DNA of 64,000 nucleotides from Pseudoalteromonas byunsanensis (GTDB lineage: Bacteria; Pseudomonadota; Gammaproteobacteria; Enterobacterales; Alteromonadaceae), in contig NZ_MNAN01000027.1 of NCBI RefSeq assembly GCF_001854475.1, positions 248,001-312,000 of the forward strand, in the 5' to 3' direction. Made by a program: the position numbers and the translations under genes. The number at the start of each line of letters is the position of its first letter. The first letter of the stretch is position 1. Below, piece after piece: positions 9,155-19,378 of the stretch. The notes beneath the pieces are model-generated. The model was not told where the DNA came from. It searched no databases and worked only from the letters and a program-made list of their open reading frames with translations.

Positions 9155-9487
9155 CTAGCTATCCGAAACCACAACAGTGATGTGGCTTGTACGCTTAAGG
9201 ATGCGGTCTGCGCGTCCTTTAGCACGTGGCATGATACGTTTCATTGTAGGACCATCGTCCACAAAAATCGTAGCTACACGTAGCTCATCAATGTCAGCAC
9301 CTTCGTTGTGCTCTGCGTTCGCAATAGCAGACTCAAGTACTTTTTTAACTAATACAGCCGCTTTCTTTGGGCTGTACGCCAGGATTTCTAGAGCGCGATC
9401 TACCGGTAGTCCGCGGATCTGATCAGCTACTAGACGTGCTTTTTGCGCCGAACCAGAGGCGAATTTGTGTTTAGCTAATGCTTCCAT
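9155..9487 (-). CDS. rplV: Large ribosomal subunit protein L22 (uL22)
   Basis: A 50S protein lining the exit tunnel and the target of some macrolide-resistance changes. Two ATGs are adjacent (9490 and 9487). The second sits at a better distance from the GGAGG and gives 110 aa, equal to E. coli L22. The signature [27 protein letters not shown] and the beta-hairpin tip near [10 protein letters not shown] are present. Confidence 0.96.
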   Translation of the reverse strand: MEALAKHKFASGSAQKARLVADQIRGLPVDRALEILAYSPKKAAVLVKKVLESAIANAEHNEGADIDELRVATIFVDDGPTMKRIMPRAKGRADRILKRTSHITVVVSDS

Positions 9488-9499
9488 CATACCCTCCGA

Positions 9500-9787
<288 letters not shown>

Positions 9788-9794
9788 TCAACTA

Positions 9795-10619
9795 TTACTT
9801 AGTACGACGACGTACGATTAATTTATCAGTACGCTTGTTCTTACGTGTTTTAGCACCTTTGGTAGGCTTGCCCCATGGAGACACAGGGTGACGACCACCA
9901 GAAGTACGACCTTCACCACCACCGTGTGGGTGATCAACCGGGTTCATGGCAACACCACGAACTGTCGGACGAATACCACGCCAGCGGTTAGCACCTGCTT
10001 TACCTAGTGAACGAAGCATATGCTCAGCATTGCCTACTTCACCTAAGGTAGCGCGACAGTCAGATTCAACTTTACGAACTTCGCCTGAACGAAGACGTAG
10101 AGTCACATATTGACCTTCACGTGCTAGGATTTGAACGTATGCACCAGCAGAACGTGCAATTTGCGCACCTTTACCTGGCTTTAATTCTACGTTGTGTACA
10201 GTCGAACCTACAGGCATGTTACGCATCGGTAATGTGTTACCAGCTTTGATTGGTGCGTCAACACCAGACTGGATCTGATCACCGGCTTTTAGGCCTTTAG
10301 GTGCAATGATGTAACGACGCTCACCGTCTGCATATAATACAAGAGCGATGTTTGCGCTACGGTTTGGATCGTACTCTAGACGCTCAACAGTGGCTGGAAT
10401 GCCATCTTTAGTGCGTTTAAAGTCAATTAAACGGTAGTGTTGCTTGTGACCACCACCGATGTGACGAACCGTGATACGACCGTTGTTGTTACGACCACCT
10501 GATTTAGAGTTTTTCTCTAAAAGCGGAGCGTATGGCTTACCCTTATGTAGATCAGGGTTAACCACTTTAACGACGTGACGACGACCCGCAGAAGTTGGTT
10601 TACACTTTTGAAGTGCCAT
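9795..10619 (-). CDS. rplB: Large ribosomal subunit protein L2 (uL2)
   Basis: A primary 23S rRNA-binding protein required for subunit association and the peptidyl-transferase centre. At 274 aa it is one residue longer than in E. coli. The signature [18 protein letters not shown], containing the key histidine of the family, is present, as is the basic tail that ends KLIVRRRTK. Confidence 0.97.
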   Translation of the reverse strand: MALQKCKPTSAGRRHVVKVVNPDLHKGKPYAPLLEKNSKSGGRNNNGRITVRHIGGGHKQHYRLIDFKRTKDGIPATVERLEYDPNRSANIALVLYADGERRYIIAPKGLKAGDQIQSGVDAPIKAGNTLPMRNMPVGSTVHNVELKPGKGAQIARSAGAYVQILAREGQYVTLRLRSGEVRKVESDCRATLGEVGNAEHMLRSLGKAGANRWRGIRPTVRGVAMNPVDHPHGGGEGRTSGGRHPVSPWGKPTKGAKTRKNKRTDKLIVRRRTK

Positions 10620-10636
10620 AATTCTAACTCCCCTTA

Positions 10637-10939
10637 TTACTCGGCGCCGCCGACAAAGTCTAGCTCGCTACCTTCTTTAAGAGTAACGTAGGCTTTCTTC
10701 CAGTCTGAACGACGACCGAAACGCATACCAGTACGCTTTGTTTTACCCTTAACATTTAAAGTACGAACACCAGTTACTTCTACTTCAAAAAGCTTCTCAA
10801 CTGCAGCTTTAACTTCAGCTTTAGTTGCATTTTTAGCTACTTTGAAAACAATCGTGTTGTTCTCTTCAGCAGCAATAGTGCTTTTCTCAGAGATGTGTGG
10901 AGCAAGAATTACTTTTAAAAGACGTTCTTCACGGATCAT
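10637..10939 (-). CDS. rplW: Large ribosomal subunit protein L23 (uL23)
   Basis: A 50S protein at the tunnel exit and the docking site for trigger factor and SRP. The 100-aa length equals that of E. coli. It begins [20 protein letters not shown] and has the [17 protein letters not shown] stretch. Its ATG overlaps the rplD stop by four bases (ATGA), consistent with coupled translation. Confidence 0.97.
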   Translation of the reverse strand: MIREERLLKVILAPHISEKSTIAAEENNTIVFKVAKNATKAEVKAAVEKLFEVEVTGVRTLNVKGKTKRTGMRFGRRSDWKKAYVTLKEGSELDFVGGAE

Positions 10940-11538
10940 GCTAGCGCCTCCTCAAGTTGCTTAACAGCACCTGCAGTAATTAGTACCTTATCGAAAGCGA
11001 TTAGGCTTACTGGGTCAATGCCAGCTACATCACGTGTGTCAACCTTATAAAGGTTACGTGCAGAAAGGAATAGATTCTCATCTACTTCTTCAGTCACGAT
11101 AAGCACGTCTTTAAGCTCAAGCTCTTTAAGCTTAGCTACTAGCTCTTTAGTTTTAGGTGCTTCTAAACCGAAGTTTTCAACAACAACTAAACGCTCTTGA
11201 CGAACAAGCTCAGACAAGATGCTCTTAATCGCACCGCGATACATCTTACGGTTAACTTTTTGGCTGTGATCTTGCGGCTTAGCTGCAAAGCTCACACCAC
11301 CGCTGCGCCAGATTGGGCTGCGGATTGTACCAGCACGAGCACGGCCAGTACCTTTTTGAGCGAATGGCTTCTTACCACCGCCTCTTACTTCAGAACGTGT
11401 CTTCTGAGCACGAGTACCTTGACGAGCACCTGCTGCATAAGCAACAACTACCTGATGTACTAATGCTTCGTTAAACTCACGTCCAAAAGTAGCTTCGGAA
11501 ACTTCAAGCGCACCAGCGCCTTTAATTGCTAATTCCAT
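10936..11538 (-). CDS. rplD: Large ribosomal subunit protein L4 (uL4)
   Basis: A 50S protein with an extended loop into the exit tunnel. In E. coli it is also the autogenous regulator of the S10 operon, acting on the leader RNA. A GTG precedes the ATG; the ATG at 11538 has a GGAG eight bases upstream and gives 200 aa. Signatures [29 protein letters not shown] and [10 protein letters not shown] are present. Whether it regulates its own operon here is inference (see the leader at 12531). Confidence 0.97.
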   Translation of the reverse strand: MELAIKGAGALEVSEATFGREFNEALVHQVVVAYAAGARQGTRAQKTRSEVRGGGKKPFAQKGTGRARAGTIRSPIWRSGGVSFAAKPQDHSQKVNRKMYRGAIKSILSELVRQERLVVVENFGLEAPKTKELVAKLKELELKDVLIVTEEVDENLFLSARNLYKVDTRDVAGIDPVSLIAFDKVLITAGAVKQLEEALA

Positions 11539-11555
11539 CACTAAATCTCCAGGAC

Positions 11556-12191
11556 TTATGCTTTAACAGCTGGTTTAACGATAACGTCACCGCCAATAGC
11601 GCCAGGTACTGCACCTTTAACTAAAAGCAGGTTACGCTCAGCGTCAACACGTACTAGTTCTAGGTTCTGAGTAGTTGTTTGCACATTACCCATTTGACCA
11701 GCCATTTTCTTACCTTTAAACACCTTACCAGGTGATTGGTTTTGACCGATTGAACCAGGAGCACGGTGAGACAAAGAGTTACCGTGTGTAGCGTCTTGCA
11801 TGCTGAAGTTCCAGCGCTTAACACCACCTTGGAAACCTTTACCTTTTGAAGTACCAGTTACATCTACTTTGCTTACTTCGCTGAATAGTTCAACAGTAAG
11901 TTCAGTACCTACTTCAAAATCGCCTTCACCACCATTTAGGCGGAATTCCCACAGGCCACGACCCGCTTCAACACCAGCTTTAGCGAAGTGACCCGCTGCA
12001 GCTTTGTTTACACGGCTTGCTTTTTTCTCGCCTGCAGTAACTTGAAGCGCTTCATAACCGTCTGTTGCGTCAGATTTGATCTGAGTAACACGGTTAGGCG
12101 TCGCTTCGATAACTGTCACAGGGATAGATACACCATCTTCAGTGAAGATACGTGTCATACCCACTTTACGACCGACTAGACCTAATGCCAT
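11556..12191 (-). CDS. rplC: Large ribosomal subunit protein L3 (uL3)
   Basis: A primary 23S-binding 50S protein whose loop reaches the peptidyl-transferase centre. At 211 aa it is close to E. coli (209). The opening [16 protein letters not shown] and the [13 protein letters not shown]...[14 protein letters not shown] region (including the glutamine methylated by PrmB in E. coli) identify it. It is second in the operon, 27 nt after rpsJ. Confidence 0.97.
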   Translation of the reverse strand: MALGLVGRKVGMTRIFTEDGVSIPVTVIEATPNRVTQIKSDATDGYEALQVTAGEKKASRVNKAAAGHFAKAGVEAGRGLWEFRLNGGEGDFEVGTELTVELFSEVSKVDVTGTSKGKGFQGGVKRWNFSMQDATHGNSLSHRAPGSIGQNQSPGKVFKGKKMAGQMGNVQTTTQNLELVRVDAERNLLLVKGAVPGAIGGDVIVKPAVKA

Positions 12192-12218
12192 TTTCCTAAA
12201 ACCTCTCTAATCTTCCGA

Positions 12219-12750
<532 letters not shown>

Positions 12751-12878
12751 ACTAATGCTAAGTTATTTTAAGTAAGTAGATTACTAAAATAATCCGCACG
12801 GGTAAGCGAGGCTACTAGAAATGGTCAGTCCAGTTAAAGCTTGCTATGCTATCGCAAATTTTTTGATGTGGTGTTGCC

Positions 12879-15305
12879 ATGGGAATTGTTTCTCGAACCT
12901 TAAACTTGTTCGCTCATTGGGCTAATTTATTATTTGTAAAAACAAAATTATTACCAGACAACCCAATAGCACAATTTGATCTCAATCCAAACTTACCGAC
13001 CTTTTATGTGGCCAGACTCAACTCACGTGCCGATTTGGCCGCATTAGACGCGGTCTGCAAAAAATTAGGATTACCTAGACCAACCCAACCTCAAGTATTG
13101 GGTGACACAGAAATAGATAGATTCCTTGGCTTGCAAAACCCGACCCCATTGTTCGCCAAAGTCGCAGCGCCAAGCAATGTATTAAGTACCGGAAGAGCTA
13201 TTTTTACCGCATTACATGGCGATCCTCAAATCCAGGCGCAAATTATCCCTGTTACAATATTGTGGGGCCGTAACCCTGGTAAAGAGAAAGCGGGTATCGG
13301 TACATTATTTTCTCACTCACTGACGCCTAGCTGGCTACGTAAGTTTTTCGTTCTGATGTTTTCAGGTCGAGACAACTTGGTAAGATTTAGCCAGCCAATT
13401 GACTTAAAACAGTTAATTAACGACAAATCTGATGTGGATGAACTTCCGCAAAAGCTTGTGCGAGTGGCTCGCGTGCACTTTCATCGTCAAAAACTTGCAG
13501 CCACAGGCCCCAAACTACCTTCTCGTGATAAGCTATTTAGTTCATTACTGGCTGCCCCAGCTATCAAAAAGGCAATTGCTGATGAAGCCAAAAGCAAAGG
13601 ACTTAGCTATGAAGAGGCGCGCCTGAACGCACAAGAGCTGCTTGATGAAATCGCTGCAAACTATTCAGATGCGATGGTACGTGTTGGTGATCGTATACTC
13701 ACTTGGCTTTGGACCAAACTCTACAATGGCATTGAAGTTAAGTATGCAGATCGGGTGCATCAACTTGCCGACAAAGGACATGAAATCATCTACGTTCCTT
13801 GCCATCGTAGTCACATGGACTACCTATTATTGACATATGTTATATATCATCAAGGTCTCGTGCCTCCTCATATTGCCGCTGGGGTTAACCTCAACTTCTT
13901 CCCTGCCGGAGGCATCTTCCGACGCTCGGGGGCTTTTTTTATTCGCCGTTCATTTGCAGGCAATAAACTCTACTCGGCGGTATTTAAAGAGTATTTAAGC
14001 CAACTCTTTATAAAAGGTTATTCTGTCAAGTTTTACACCGAGGGAGGCCGTAGCCGCACAGGTCGTTTATTGCCTCCAAAAACCGGGATGCTCGCAATGA
14101 CATTGCAATCTATGCTCAGAGGTATTGACCGCCCCATTTCTATCGTGCCAGTTTATATCGGGTATGAACATGTCATGGAGATCAATACGTATCTAAAAGA
14201 ACTGGCAGGCAACCACAAAAAGAACGAGTCCATTTTTGCAGTTTTTAAAGCCATCAAAAACCTCAAAAACTATGGTCGTGGTTATTTAAACTTTGGTGAA
14301 CCAATCAATGTTAATCATTATTTGAATGAGCACCAAAGTGACTGGCGTGATTCAATTCACCCAACCGATGTGCAGAAACCACAATGGTTAAACACACAAG
14401 TGGCTGAATTGGCTGATGAGATCATGACCAATATTAATAGCGCAGCTGCACTCAATGCCATCAATCTATTGGCCACCATACTGCTCAGCAATAGTCAATT
14501 TGCATTAAGTAAACGTAAGTTGCTTACACAATTATCGTTTTACCTGACACTACAACGTAGCGCCAAATACAACGCGCAGGTCACCGTGCCAGAAGACAGC
14601 GCAGAGCAGCTACTGACACATGCATTACAGCTCAACAAGTTAGATGTCATTGCCGATGAACTGGGCGAAATCATCGCCATTAAAGAAAAAGAACGCACCC
14701 TTTTTAACTACTATCGCAATAACATCTTACATCTGTTTGCAGTACCTAGTGTCATCGCACAACTGCTGTTTAATCGCTTCAACGTAAACATAAGCGAGTT
14801 CAAAGAGTTATTTACGACTCTTTATCCGTTGTTTGCAAAAGAATGGTTTCTAACACCACTAAGAGACGGCTATATTGAAGAAGTGTTAGCCAGCTTTGCT
14901 AAGCAGGGGCTTATTGATTTTGACGGCCAAACCGCTCAAGTCAATAAAGAAAGTAGTGCCATGGCTCAACTTGAAATGCTCGGTAAAGTCTGTCACTTAA
15001 CACTGGAGCGATACGCTATTACAGTGAGCCTCATTCAAAATAATCACGGCATCACCCGCAAAAACCTTGAGGTTGAAAGCGATGTAATAGCCAACCGCCT
15101 AGGCACGCTGCACGGTATCAAAAGCCCTGAGTTTTTCGACAAAAAAGTCTTGATTGGATTTATCAGCAGCTTAAAAGAGAACCATTTTATCAAAATTTCT
15201 GATGAGCAGTGCATTCACGCTGAAGGTAAATTGGAACACTTACAGCATTATTTGAACGAGTTACTACCTGCCAGTATTTCCCATTCTATTCAAGATACAC
15301 TATAA
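12879..15305 (+). CDS. plsB: Glycerol-3-phosphate O-acyltransferase
   Basis: A membrane-associated enzyme that acylates the sn-1 position of glycerol-3-phosphate, the first step of phospholipid synthesis. The 808-aa length matches E. coli PlsB (807). The acyltransferase HX4D motif is visible as HRSHMD at residues 309-314. It is followed by the FFPAGGIFRRSGAFFIRR block, the FYTEGGRSRTG block and the VPVYIGYE block, in the order expected for the family. It stands alone on the plus strand, divergent from the S10 operon, and ends at a strong hairpin shared with tesB. Confidence 0.97.
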   Translation: MGIVSRTLNLFAHWANLLFVKTKLLPDNPIAQFDLNPNLPTFYVARLNSRADLAALDAVCKKLGLPRPTQPQVLGDTEIDRFLGLQNPTPLFAKVAAPSNVLSTGRAIFTALHGDPQIQAQIIPVTILWGRNPGKEKAGIGTLFSHSLTPSWLRKFFVLMFSGRDNLVRFSQPIDLKQLINDKSDVDELPQKLVRVARVHFHRQKLAATGPKLPSRDKLFSSLLAAPAIKKAIADEAKSKGLSYEEARLNAQELLDEIAANYSDAMVRVGDRILTWLWTKLYNGIEVKYADRVHQLADKGHEIIYVPCHRSHMDYLLLTYVIYHQGLVPPHIAAGVNLNFFPAGGIFRRSGAFFIRRSFAGNKLYSAVFKEYLSQLFIKGYSVKFYTEGGRSRTGRLLPPKTGMLAMTLQSMLRGIDRPISIVPVYIGYEHVMEINTYLKELAGNHKKNESIFAVFKAIKNLKNYGRGYLNFGEPINVNHYLNEHQSDWRDSIHPTDVQKPQWLNTQVAELADEIMTNINSAAALNAINLLATILLSNSQFALSKRKLLTQLSFYLTLQRSAKYNAQVTVPEDSAEQLLTHALQLNKLDVIADELGEIIAIKEKERTLFNYYRNNILHLFAVPSVIAQLLFNRFNVNISEFKELFTTLYPLFAKEWFLTPLRDGYIEEVLASFAKQGLIDFDGQTAQVNKESSAMAQLEMLGKVCHLTLERYAITVSLIQNNHGITRKNLEVESDVIANRLGTLHGIKSPEFFDKKVLIGFISSLKENHFIKISDEQCIHAEGKLEHLQHYLNELLPASISHSIQDTL

Positions 15306-15314
15306 CCAAAGCAA

Positions 15315-15341
15315 CTTGGCCGCCTGAGCGGCCAAGGTTTT
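15315..15341 (+). terminator. plsB terminator
   Basis: Arms CTTGGCCGC and GCGGCCAAG with a 4-nt CTGA loop are followed by GTTTTT. It lies between the plsB and tesB stops, which are convergent. Confidence 0.85.
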
Positions 15342-16201
15342 TAACTTCTCTGACGCATCACGCCTTCTTGGATAGTTGATGCCACCAGCTCTCCTTGACG
15401 ATTGAAGAATTGACCGCGTACCAGCCCTCTCCCATTTGATGCGCTGGGACTATCAACACTATACAAAATCCAATCATCCATTCTAAACGGACGGTGAAAC
15501 CACATTGCATGATCTATCGTTGCAACTTGCATATTGGGCTGCATAAACGACAAGCCATGAGGCTGTAAAGCGGTTGGTAGGAATTCAAAGTCGGATGCAT
15601 ATGCAAGCAGATAATTGTGGATCCGCCTGTCATCCGGTAGCGGCCCATTTGCCTTAAACCACACATGACGCTGTGGCTCAGTTACCTCTGGCTGAAACGG
15701 GTTTTGAAATTCAACAGGTCTGGTTTCAAGTGGCATATCGCACGTAAACTTATGGCGAAGCTTTTCTGGAATTAATGCTTTATTTTCGCGATAAAAATCC
15801 AACGAAGATTTTAATTCTTCAGGGCCAGGAACATTAGGCATGGTACTTTGGTGAGACAAGCCTGGTTCATCGCCCTGAAAAGATGCGGTCATGTAAAAGA
15901 TAGGCTTACCATATTGAATCGCACGTACCCGGCGGGTACTAAAACTGCGCCCATCTCGGATCACTTCAACATCATAGACAATCGGCTTTTTGGCATCCCC
16001 TGGGCGTAAGAAGTATGAGTGTAGTGAGTTAACATATCGCCCTTCTGGCAAGGTATATTTCGCAGCGGACAAAGCCTGCCCCATAACCTGACCACCAAAC
16101 ACCTGTGGGAATCCTAAATCCTGACTTTGTCCTCGATAAATACCCTGCTCTATCTCCTCAAGCTTTAATAAAGACAATAAATCGGTAAGAACTTGACTCA
16201 T
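15341..16201 (-). CDS. tesB: Acyl-CoA thioesterase II
   Basis: A double-hotdog thioesterase that hydrolyses medium- and long-chain acyl-CoA. The 286-aa length equals the family's usual size. Visible features are the opening [17 protein letters not shown], the [11 protein letters not shown] block, the [10 protein letters not shown] block and the C-terminal [14 protein letters not shown] segment that carries the conserved aspartate/histidine region. It is a single-gene unit, convergent with plsB. Confidence 0.95.
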   Translation of the reverse strand: MSQVLTDLLSLLKLEEIEQGIYRGQSQDLGFPQVFGGQVMGQALSAAKYTLPEGRYVNSLHSYFLRPGDAKKPIVYDVEVIRDGRSFSTRRVRAIQYGKPIFYMTASFQGDEPGLSHQSTMPNVPGPEELKSSLDFYRENKALIPEKLRHKFTCDMPLETRPVEFQNPFQPEVTEPQRHVWFKANGPLPDDRRIHNYLLAYASDFEFLPTALQPHGLSFMQPNMQVATIDHAMWFHRPFRMDDWILYSVDSPSASNGRGLVRGQFFNRQGELVASTIQEGVMRQRS

Positions 16202-16346
16202 CGAGACCTCTTATTTCATCAGTTTAATTAAATAATCATAGTATAATAGTAACCTAAGTGAGTCACTCAAGCCCAAGCTATTGCATAAAATAGTGGGTGA
16301 TCCACAACAAAGTTATTTTTATTTTTGCAACATGATTAGGTAAAGC

Positions 16347-16796
16347 ATGGCATATTGGTTATTCAAAACAGAACCAGATACTTTTTCGATTGATGATTTA
16401 AAGTCCGCAGGCGAACAAGGTAGCTTCTGGGATGGGGTAAGAAATTATCAGGCAAGAAACTTTTTGCGCGATGAAGTGCAGCTTGAAGACCGAGTGTTTA
16501 TTTACCACTCCAGCTGCAAAGTACCCGCTATTGTAGGCATCGCCAAAGTGATCAACGCAGCACAGCCTGACCCTTATCAATTTGACCCTGACAGCGACTA
16601 TTTTGACGCTAAGTCAACTCCTGATGCCCCTCGTTGGTTTGGAGTTACATTGCAATACGTGCAACACCTTAGGCCTATTAGTCTTGCGTCGATCAAAGCC
16701 AATCCAGCCATCATAGATCTCGCGTTAAAAAAGGCCAATCGCCTTTCTATCATGCCAGTAACTGAGCTAGAGTGGAATTTACTAACGCAAAATTAA
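16347..16796 (+). CDS. EVE-domain protein (thymocyte nuclear protein 1-like)
   Basis: A 149-aa single-domain protein of the EVE/PUA-like superfamily. The opening YWLFKTEPDTFSIDDL, the WDGVRNYQARNFLRD block and IYHSSCKVPAIVGIAKV are typical. Eukaryotic EVE domains read modified bases in DNA or RNA. In gammaproteobacteria this short form is common and its role is not settled; a modified-nucleic-acid reader is the family-based guess. The 3' end overlaps the convergent small membrane protein gene by four bases. Confidence 0.9.
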   Translation: MAYWLFKTEPDTFSIDDLKSAGEQGSFWDGVRNYQARNFLRDEVQLEDRVFIYHSSCKVPAIVGIAKVINAAQPDPYQFDPDSDYFDAKSTPDAPRWFGVTLQYVQHLRPISLASIKANPAIIDLALKKANRLSIMPVTELEWNLLTQN

Positions 16797-17014
16797 TGTC
16801 GACGCCGAGAACGCGGCTTCTTCTCTTTTTCTAACTGCACCCCTCCTTTGGGCACAATAGAAAAATACAGCAACAGCGTAAGCCATGAAAAAAGTAACGT
16901 GCCGATTAACCAGCCGTTTTTTTCATGGCCCTTAGTACGTTTACTACCAGAAATGATCGCCAGCGGTATTAAATAGCCGCATACTGCAATAAATAATAGT
17001 ATTAGCTCATTCAT
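16793..17014 (-). CDS. Small two-helix membrane protein coupled to K+ channel gene
   Basis: A 73-residue product starting at the ATG whose ATGA overlaps the stop of the upstream channel gene. A longer start at 17029 would lie inside that gene and is less likely. It has two hydrophobic segments (about residues 3-21 and 34-54) separated by a basic loop, and a very basic tail ending PRSRRRH. I do not recognise a named family with confidence; it somewhat resembles small 'superinfection immunity'-type membrane proteins. The translational coupling suggests it acts with, or modulates, the channel, but this is inference. Confidence 0.7.
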   Translation of the reverse strand: MNELILLFIAVCGYLIPLAIISGSKRTKGHEKNGWLIGTLLFSWLTLLLYFSIVPKGGVQLEKEKKPRSRRRH

Positions 17015-18075
17015 GACAACCTTTGCCACGCCACTTCATCAGGCAACACCCGTTCAGCAGCTATATAATGTAAAATATCCCCAGCATTGACTGGATAGTC
17101 CAAGGGTGGGTTCAAATCCATATTCTGTGCACTTAAATCATGGGCTACACCGAGCAAAATTGCATCATGCTTTTCTTTAAAATAATGAAACAAAGCTCCA
17201 AACTGGCAAGTTTTCACATCTGCAGGCAACTTTAAACTAAATTGTGTATCGCCATGTAACGTCGACAATAATTCTTCTTGCACTCGGCTGGAACCTGGAT
17301 CTTGCATTGCTCTAACCAGTATTTCTGCTGACTTACTTGAAGAACACTCCACGTTTTGGCAATGTGCTCGCAGCAGCGCAACTTTACTCTCATCTACAAA
17401 ATGCGCACTGATATGAGCACCTTTTTGTATCATAGGGCTTAGTTTTAGAGCTGTGGTAAAGGTTTGATCATCATCCTGACCATCTATAATTATTTTATCG
17501 GCCGCAGTGATTGCGATACGTGCCAATTCATCATCATCGGTAAAGCTTGATAACCGTGCAAAGTCCACCTCAGAGTAACTTAACAAGGGGTGTTCAATTT
17601 CATCGACAACTGCCAAAACAATTCGCCTGTCCTGTCTTTTTGTATCGGCTAAAATATAGTCGATCATTTTTCTGGTGCGTATTGAGTGCCAGCCAAAAAT
17701 GATGATGTGATTGCGTAGATGGTTAAAATTTTTATCGCCTGTCATTGCTCTTCTAATCCAAAATGTCATGAACTGACCTGCCTTACCTAGTAAAATACCA
17801 AATAAAGCGAGGCCGAACGGAATTTGCACCAATGCCACTATCCAGCGCCCCAAGTTGGTTGTCGCGCTGAAGTCTCCGTAGCCAACGGTTGATGTAGTCA
17901 CTATGTAGTAATAAATAAAAGTGTCAGGCGCAATCAGTGCCTGCTCACCTGCGAAATACAGTAACCACCATACTAATAACAAGTGGCAAGTGGTAACCGT
18001 GATTAACAGTTGCCAGCTCGCTTTATCAACGTGTGCTCTTAGCAACACCATAAAACGTTTAAAAATTAAAGGCAT
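17011..18075 (-). CDS. Two-TM potassium channel with C-terminal RCK/TrkA-N domain
   Basis: An inner-membrane K+ channel subunit. TM1 spans about residues 20-42, the pore loop carries the selectivity filter TVGYGD (63-68), and TM2 spans about 75-105. A Rossmann-type RCK domain starts at about 121 with NHIIIFGWHSIRTRKMI. Here the usual GxGxxG dinucleotide loop is replaced by GWHSIR, as in the 'GWN'-type RCK subgroup, so NAD binding is doubtful. A second C-terminal RCK-like region includes SARRVLP-type beta strands near the end. It is 354 aa and coupled to the small membrane protein downstream. The activating ligand cannot be told from sequence. Confidence 0.9.
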   Translation of the reverse strand: MPLIFKRFMVLLRAHVDKASWQLLITVTTCHLLLVWWLLYFAGEQALIAPDTFIYYYIVTTSTVGYGDFSATTNLGRWIVALVQIPFGLALFGILLGKAGQFMTFWIRRAMTGDKNFNHLRNHIIIFGWHSIRTRKMIDYILADTKRQDRRIVLAVVDEIEHPLLSYSEVDFARLSSFTDDDELARIAITAADKIIIDGQDDDQTFTTALKLSPMIQKGAHISAHFVDESKVALLRAHCQNVECSSSKSAEILVRAMQDPGSSRVQEELLSTLHGDTQFSLKLPADVKTCQFGALFHYFKEKHDAILLGVAHDLSAQNMDLNPPLDYPVNAGDILHYIAAERVLPDEVAWQRLS

Positions 18076-18281
18076 AATCTAATGCTATGTATTGTTCCAT
18101 AATGCCACCTTACTCTATCTCTACTAGCTTGAAAACCTTAAAAAATAAGCATTTATAAACCGTATCACCAAGAGTAAAACTTTTAATACAAAAGTAGCTA
18201 TAATGCTATGTAATGCAAGACTCGTATTTTACTTCAACTTCAGTATACTGGAGTGAAGTAATTGGGAGAGAAAGGTGAAGT

Positions 18282-19229
18282 ATGGCTGGCGTATTAGCTT
18301 CTGTTGATCAAAGAACACAGTTAGTGGGTGAAAACCGCTTGGAACTTTTGTTGTTTCATCTTCATAGTCGTCACTTCTTTGCCCTCAATGTATTTAAAGT
18401 GAAAGAGGTAGTTAAGCTGCCACACTTAAATATTATGCCCAATGCCCACCCAAAAGTCTGTGGTGTTACAACCATTCGCGGTGAGTCTATTCCCGTTATC
18501 GATTTACGTAGCGCTATCTGTATGCCCGAGTGTGAAAAAGACTCTGACAGTAATCTTGTGATCACTGAGTATAATCGCTCGGTACAGGCTTTTTTGGTCG
18601 GTAAGGTCGATCAAATCGTTAATACCACATGGCAAGATATTATGCCCACGCCAAGTTCAGTGGGTAAAAACCATTACCTTACAGCGCTGACTAAAATAAA
18701 GCGTGAAGGTATTGAGCATATCGTTGAAATAATTGACGTCGAAAAAGTACTGGCCGAAATTGTTGCATACGACGTAGTAATATCAGAGGATGTTCTGGAT
18801 AAAAGCATCATCGACGAGTTTCAAGGTCGTAAAATTCTCCATGCTGATGACTCACCCACCGCGCGCCGACAAGTATCGGATACGCTGGCACAATTAGGCA
18901 TTGAAATTATTCCTGCAACCGATGGCCAAGAAGCTCTCAATTTACTCAAACACTGGGCTGATGAAGGGATAGACGTTAACAAAGAACTCCTAGCCGTGAT
19001 CACTGATGCCGAAATGCCGGCAATGGATGGCTACAGGCTCACCTACGAAATTCGTAATGACTCACGCTTAAAAGACCTATACGTCATTTTAAATACTTCA
19101 CTCAGTGGTAGCTTTAACCAAGCAATGGTTGAAAAGGTGGGTTGTAATGCTTTTTTATCAAAATTCCAGCCCGATTTACTAGTAGAAGAAGTTCAAAATA
19201 GATTAAAGGCTGTACTCGATCACGAATAA
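18282..19229 (+). CDS. cheV: Chemotaxis protein CheV (CheW + receiver domain)
   Basis: A scaffold protein linking chemoreceptors to CheA, with its own phosphorylatable receiver domain. The N-terminal CheW domain (about 15-165) contains VTTIRGESIPVIDL. The C-terminal receiver domain (about 185-312) has the acidic pair ADDS at its start, the phosphoacceptor D242 in ITDAEMPAMDG, and a lysine in the LSKF segment. The 315-aa length fits CheV. It stands away from any large chemotaxis cluster. A TATAAT -10 match lies at 18199-18204, and a small palindrome centred near 18249 precedes the ribosome-binding site. Confidence 0.94.
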   Translation: MAGVLASVDQRTQLVGENRLELLLFHLHSRHFFALNVFKVKEVVKLPHLNIMPNAHPKVCGVTTIRGESIPVIDLRSAICMPECEKDSDSNLVITEYNRSVQAFLVGKVDQIVNTTWQDIMPTPSSVGKNHYLTALTKIKREGIEHIVEIIDVEKVLAEIVAYDVVISEDVLDKSIIDEFQGRKILHADDSPTARRQVSDTLAQLGIEIIPATDGQEALNLLKHWADEGIDVNKELLAVITDAEMPAMDGYRLTYEIRNDSRLKDLYVILNTSLSGSFNQAMVEKVGCNAFLSKFQPDLLVEEVQNRLKAVLDHE

Positions 19230-19247
19230 CTGTTTATTTATACAGTT
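19228..19247. promoter_or_regulatory. LexA (SOS) box upstream of uvrD
   Basis: AACTGTTTATTTATACAGTT contains a perfect CTGT-N8-ACAG LexA box with an all-A/T centre and an almost symmetrical flank. It begins inside the cheV stop codon and lies about 130 nt before the uvrD ATG. uvrD is an SOS gene in E. coli. Function here is inferred from the exact consensus match and position. Confidence 0.85.
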
Positions 19248-19378
19248 CACTATTTTCTATTTATTCAATAAATTCAATTTGATAGCTTCTAGCGGTTCAG
19301 TTTTTAACACGTGTAACTGGGCAACGCCCCCCTAACACGGGTATACTTTGCGCTTATTTTACTGAAATAGGCGCGATA

